DNA of 64,000 nt from Dermanyssus gallinae (taxonomy: Eukaryota; Arthropoda; Arachnida; Mesostigmata; Dermanyssidae): NCBI GenBank assembly GCA_003439945.1, contig QVRM01002216.1:1-64000 (forward strand). Direction: 5' to 3'. Every line of letters starts with the position of its first letter. Within the stretch, counting starts at the first letter, position 1. Both the position numbers and the translations under genes were made by a program. Positions 59,026-64,000 of the stretch are shown one piece after another. Under the pieces are notes generated by a model, which had not been told where the DNA came from, made no database searches, and was given only the letters and a program-made list of their open reading frames with translations.

Positions 59026-60603
59026 CAGTCCCTGAAAAAAATATAGGGCCACCCACTTTTGCCACATTTCACGCATTTATTATAACCAAATGTGTAAAGA
59101 TCACAGTGATACATGCTCACAGAGTAACAACGAGGACTTCTATCGACATTTGGGGTCTCGGATTACTTTGAACAACGAGATTTCCACATTTGGCACAGCT
59201 GCACCGCGAAAAAATGATAATGTCACTAGCAAGATCCATGTATTAACGAGTGAATTAAACGGAATAACGACATTTGGGCTCATTTAACGGCTCGACAGAA
59301 ACAAAGGCTGACCTCCTACCAGAAGTTTTTTCTTTGTTGAAACGATAGGCTTAGGCTGGCGCCTCATGGGTGAAACAAAGGCCTAAATCAAGGCTTGTAA
59401 GGACATCGGCCTCTAATCGCAAAATTTCCTGTCAATTGGGGCGTTGTGCCCAGGTAGTAAATAACTTTGTTCATTTAGGTAAAAAATACGCCGTAAAAAG
59501 GAGTTCCGGGCGTCCAAATTTTATTTCGGAACGAAACAAGCTGCAATTCTGAAGAAAGCGTCGAACTCTACGCCCTCGGCGAGGGCAATTGCGGCGGCGG
59601 CCGACGTGCAAACGAAAGTGCGAAATTGTGCAAAGCTTCCTCAGGAAGACAAATTGGCAAAAACACAAGAAAATACAACGATTGACCGCTGACCGATGAA
59701 AGCTCGTCTTGACTTCGCCCACGATAAAATGTCATGGACCACTGAGTGCCCACGATACGATGTGATGGACCACTGAGTGACACAGGGCGCTCTTTTCGAA
59801 TGAAAAAAGTTTAACTTTGATGAACCGGATCGATTTTACTATTATTCGCACGATGTCCGCAAGGAAGAACGAATTTTGTCAAAACGTCACTTAGGTGGCG
59901 GTTCAGTGGTGATCTGGGCTGCTGTCGGATATTATACAAAGTCGTCGATTGTGTTTTTAGACGGTCGTGTTTATTCGACGCGATACGGGGATTTGCTAAA
60001 AGAGCAATCGGCGCATTTTAAGCTGATGGGATGGCCAGACTTCGTTTTTACACACGATAACGCCCCGATTCACACCGCCAGGCTGATCGGAAGCTGGTTC
60101 GACCAACGTCACATTGAATTCCTTCGCTAGCCTGCACTCTCATCTGATCTTAATATGATCCAGAATGTGTGGAGCTGGCTCGAACAAAAAGTTTACACGG
60201 ATAAAAAACAATTTCGAGGCTTGGGACGAGCTCTTGCAAAACGGCATCCAAAATTCGTTTAACACTATACCAAACCGCACTTTTGAGGTTATCTGACTTA
60301 ATGGGAAGTTCACTGAGTACTATGTATAGTCTAAATGCCGTGAAATTAGCCCAAATGCCGTTGATCTGCTTAATTAATTTGTTAAAACAGGTATCTTGCT
60401 AGTGGCCTTATAATTTTTTCGCGGTGTAGCTGTGCCAAATGTGAAAATCTCGTGGTTCAAAGTAATCCGAGACCCTAAATGTCTATAGAAGTCTTCGCTG
60501 TTTACTCTGTGAGCATGTATCACTGTGATTTTAACACGATTGGTTATAATAAATGCGTGAAATGTAACAAAAATGGGTGGCCCTATATTTTTTTCAGGGA
60601 CTG
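59026..60603 (+). mobile_element. Tc1-like element, copy A (1,578 bp)
   Basis: Terminal inverted repeats CAGTCCCTGAAAAAAATATA then GGGCCACCCA, mirrored at 60,572-60,603. TA repeats flank both ends. It contains a frameshifted transposase. About 80-90% alike to copy B by eye. Confidence 0.93.
59366..60290 (+). pseudogene. Tc1-like transposase, copy A
   Basis: HTH region decayed (KACKDIGL, KKASNSTPSARAIAAAADVQ). The catalytic part is better kept: FNFDEPDRF (first Asp), GGGSVVIWAAVGYYTKSSIV, FTHDNAPIHTARLIGSWFD (second Asp) and PALSSDLNMIQNVWSWLEQ. In active DD34E enzymes the last block is NPIENVW. Here the acidic residue is Gln, with correct 34-residue spacing. Several stops and shifts (for example near 60,129). 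Confidence 0.88.
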
Positions 60604-60609
60604 TATATA

Positions 60610-61890
60610 CAGGTAGTTCAATAAGTTCTTAGAATGAAAACCAAGAATTTTCCAAATCATGTTTTTAAATTTATCTTATTCGATATACTCCCCGAGATGC
60701 TCAATACACTTTTCCCACCAAGATTTCAGAGCTTTTATACCTCTTAAGTAGAATTCCGCGTCATTAGACTGAAAATAGGCATTGGCAGCAGCCTTAACCT
60801 CTTCATTGCTGGAAAAACGCTTTCCACCGAGACTATTCTTCAAATGTCCGAAGAGGAACTAATCAGAGGGGGCCAGGTCTAGAGAATAGGAAGGTTGTTC
60901 AATAAGTTCGAACCTCAGTTGGGCCAGTTTTGCCGATGCTTGCCGGGACTTGTGTGCAGGAGCATTGTCCTGGTGAAACAGGACAACCTTCTTCTGCAAA
61001 GCGGGCCGTTTCACGATGAGTTCTTGCTAAAGGCAGTCTAACAGTCTTGCCTAATATTCTCCTGTGATCGTTTTACCGCTCTCAAGGTAGTCGACCAGCA
61101 TTCTTCTACGTTGGTCTTAAAAAACTGTAGCCATCACCTTTTCGGTCAATGCCGTTGTCCGCACCCTCTTCGGAGGTCCTTCATCAGGTGCACACCATTG
61201 GCAAGATGCTTCTTAGGTCTCGGGAGTGTAGTGATGGACCCAGCTTTCATCGACGGTCATGAATCTGCGCCAAAAATCCGACGGATTGTTCGACATCTTG
61301 GCCAAATTTCGCTGTGAAGCGAAAACAGGCGCGTTTTTTGGCCTTGGTTGAGCAAATGCGGCAGCCATTTTTCTCTGAGCTCTTTCATCTTCAAGTTTTC
61401 GTGCAGGATGAAATGCACACTACCCAAACTGATCCCCAAGGCCTCCGCTATCTCCCTAATGTTCACTCGCTTATCTGCGGCAACGATTTTCCGCACCTTT
61501 TCCACGTTTTCAGTTGCCGTTTTTGGGCGTTTTGAACGTAGTTCATCCCGGTGCTCCTGCGACCTCTTTTTAACTCATTAATCCAGTTGGAAACAGTGGC
61601 AAAACATGGCGCAGAGTCACCGTACACCTCGTCTAACTCAGTTTTCACTTGGGTCGCATTCCAACCTTTGAAATAAAATGCTTGATAACCACTCGAAACT
61701 CTTTTTTCTCAATTTTTCAAAATCACGCCGATACGTTGCACGGGAAAAGCGATCAAACGAAATCGCAACGGCCAATCACCATAATATTTTGACTGCTGGC
61801 AGTCGAAAAGTTGCAGTTCCTAATAGCGGTGGAAGCGCGCCAAAATTCGAATTCTAAAAAGCTCATTCTAAGAACTTATTGAACTACCTG
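60610..61890 (-). mobile_element. mariner element, copy 2 (1,281 bp), between Tc1-like A and B
   Basis: TIRs CAGGTAGTTCAATAAGTTCT and AAGTTATTGAACTACCTG-type right end. TATATA stands on each side (60,604-60,609 and 61,891-61,896). Transposase runs on the minus strand. The same family as copy 1. Confidence 0.93.
60660..61700 (-). pseudogene. mariner transposase, copy 2, frameshifted
   Basis: KTELDEVYGDSAPCFATVSN then WINELKRG, and IREIAEALGISLGSVHFILH in one good stretch (61,648-61,257). Later blocks are out of frame or decayed relative to copy 1, for instance the HQDNAPAH region near 60,975. Inactive. Confidence 0.85.
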
Positions 61891-61896
61891 TATATA

Positions 61897-63439
61897 CAGT
61901 CCCTGAAAAAAATATAGGGCCACCCATTTTTGCCACATTTCACGCATTTATTATAACCAATCGTGTTAAGATCACAGTGATACATGCTCACAGAGCAACA
62001 GCGAAGACTTTCATCGACATTTGGGGTCTCGGATTACTTTGAACCACGATATTTTCACATTTGGCACAGCTACACCGCGAAAAAATGAGAATGCCACTAG
62101 CAAGAATAATGTCTTAACAAGTGAATTAAGCGGATTAACGGCATTTGGGCTCATTTCACGGCTCGACAGAAACAAAGGCAGACCTCCTACCAGAAGTTTT
62201 TTCTTTGTTGTAACGATAGGCTTAGGTTGGCGCCCCATGAGTGACGAAAAGGCCCATATCAAGGCTTATAAGGACATCGGCCTCTCTAATCGCGAAATTT
62301 CCTGTCGATTGGCGCGTTGTACTCAAGCAGTGAATAACTTTGTTATTTTTTTTAGTTTGTTAGGTACAAATAACGCCGTGAAAAATATTTCCGGGTATTC
62401 AAATGCCATTTCGGAACGAAGCGAGCTGCAATTCTGAAGAAAGTGTCGAACTCTGCGCCCCCGGCTAGGGCAATTGCGGCGGCGGCCGATGTGCAAACGA
62501 ACGTACGAAATGTGCAAAACTTCCTCAGGAAGACACATTGGCTCACGAGAAAAAAACACAAGAAAAAACAACGATTGACCGCTGACCGACGAAAGCTCGT
62601 CTCGTCTTCGCCCACGATACGATGTTATGGATCACTGAGTGACACAGAGTGCTCTTTTTGAATGAAAAAAGATTAACTTTGATAAACCGGATCGATTTAA
62701 CTATTATTTGCACGATGTCCGCAAAGAAGAACGAATTTTGTCAAAACGTCACTCAGGTGGCGGTTTAGTGGTGATCTGGGCCGCTGTCGGGTATCATACA
62801 AAGTCGTCGATTGCGTTTTTAGACGGTCGTGTTTATTCGACGTGCTATAGGGATTTACTAAAAGAGCAATCGGTGCATTTTGAGCTGATGGGGGCCCAGA
62901 CTTCGTTTTTCAACACGATAACGCCCCGATTCACACCGCCAGGCTGATCCGAAGATGGTTCGACCAACGTCACATTGAGGTCCTACGTTGGCCTGCACTC
63001 TCACCTGATCTTAATATGATCCAGAATGTGTGGAGCTGGCTCGAACAATTGGTTTACACCGATAGAAAACAATTTTCGAGGTTTGGGACGAGCTCTTGCA
63101 AAACGTCATTTAAATTTTTTTAACACTATACCAAACCGCACTTTTGAGGTTATCCGACTTAATGGAAAGTTCACTGAGTATAAGTATAGTTTCTGGGTGC
63201 CGTAAAATGAGCCCAAACGCCGTTAGTCCGCTTAATTCACTCGTTAAAACATGCATCTTGCTAGTGGCATTATCATTTTTTCGCGGTATAGCTGTGTCAA
63301 ATGTGGAAACATCGTGGTTCAAAGTAATCCGAGACCCCAAATGTCGATGGAAGTCTCCGCTGTATGATATTTACACGATTGGTTATAATAAATGCGTGAA
63401 ATGTGGCAAAAATGGGTGGCCGTATATTTTTTTCAGGGA

Positions 63440-63442
<3 letters not shown>
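61897..63442 (+). mobile_element. Tc1-like element, copy B (1,546 bp)
   Basis: The same TIRs as copy A: CAGTCCCTGAAAAAAATATA at left, TTTTTTTCAGGGACTG at right. The right end runs into (TA)n (63,443-63,472). Same orientation as A. Confidence 0.93.
62237..63130 (+). pseudogene. Tc1-like transposase, copy B
   Basis: MSDEKAHIKAYKDIGLSNRE then ISCRLARCTQAVNNF (first HTH), then after a shift APPARAIAAAADVQTNVRNV. The catalytic half is GGGLVVIWAAVGYHTKSSIA, VYSTCYRDLLKEQ, a shift in the APIH region, then WPALSPDLNMIQNVWSWLEQ. It keeps the same Gln for Glu as copy A. Confidence 0.87.
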
Positions 63443-63474
<32 letters not shown>

Positions 63475-64000
63475 ACCCAAGTTTTAATAAGTATGCCTAT
63501 GTCTTGAAATAAAATGTTTGACCATGGTCAACGTTTCGATTGATGCTAGCAAAAACATTACGTTTTTTAATGTCGACAAACTTCTTTCTTCACATAATTA
63601 TAATCATACTTTAGTAAGCAGATTTCAACCAACTTGCCCTACTGCATGGACAAGCAAACGTTTTTTTTACTTGCTTGCATGTGATTCCATACGAAACTTG
63701 TTGTATGAAAGCTATATTGTTTACCACGTTTGCTGCAGTACAGTATAGGACTTGGTTGTGACGTGTCTGTCCGCAACCTCGGCTAACAGCTTCGAATGAA
63801 CTTCGAATGCTAAGTTAACTACTTAACTCCTGCCTCTATACTCATCGCGTTAAAATACATCCTGTGCTCTAGTGTACGGAAATTGCCTCTGCTCCACCTG
63901 TACATGTGCGGTGTGCCTTTGACCCAGAGATAAATTATTCATTAATTAGACAGGAGGAACGCTAGCCCTGTCGTTGAAACAGCTATTGAGGTCGTCGCGG
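63443..64000. other. (TA)n array and unannotated DNA to the window end
   Basis: 63,443-63,472 is (TA)n. Beyond it no gene was recognised. A 76-codon frame at 63,518 has no family match. Confidence 0.7.

Overview
This window looks like eukaryotic nuclear DNA from an arthropod. Coding sequence is sparse and split by GT-AG introns. Two recognisable host genes lie on the minus strand, and both are most like arthropod family members. The rest is simple-sequence DNA, mainly (TA)n and (CAA)n/(GTT)n, and decayed transposons. A chelicerate such as a parasitiform mite is my best guess, but that is inference. No operons, CRISPR arrays or viral genomes were seen.

Layout. 1-11,896 (minus): the 5' half of an AF10/AF17 (MLLT10, Drosophila Alhambra) orthologue. 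Six exons encode the PHD-zinc knuckle-PHD module and part of a low-complexity linker, and the gene continues past base 1. Its introns hold old LINE pieces and a 109-bp foldback element. 11,897-17,090: trinucleotide-repeat DNA upstream of the Alh start codon. 17,100-31,100: transposon block with two CR1/L2-like LINEs head to tail, a dispersed 'GGGTGT' repeat family, decayed DDE transposase copies, a tRNA-derived SINE piece and two further LINE remnants. 32,661-34,433 (minus): two coding exons of a BTB/POZ (BTB-ttk group) transcription regulator with polyalanine tracts. 34,434-50,350: non-coding, microsatellite-rich DNA with minisatellites, SINE fragments, a CTCF-like motif and a poly-G run. 50,358-54,200 and 59,026-63,442: DNA transposon nests with two mariner copies, three copies of one Tc1-like family and a LINE 3' piece inserted in one of them. 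54,222-55,003: near-perfect 388-bp tandem duplication.

How the parts relate. The two host genes are both chromatin or transcription regulators, but nothing shows that they work together. The transposons share one habit: their ends abut (TA)n arrays again and again, which fits the TA target preference of Tc1/mariner elements. Two Tc1-like copies flank a mariner, and both carry the same glutamine where the third catalytic acid (E of DD34E) should be. I found no convincing new cellular system. The most useful leads are this transposon sandwich, the GGGTGT repeat family, the foldback element and the possible alternative 3' end of the BTB gene.
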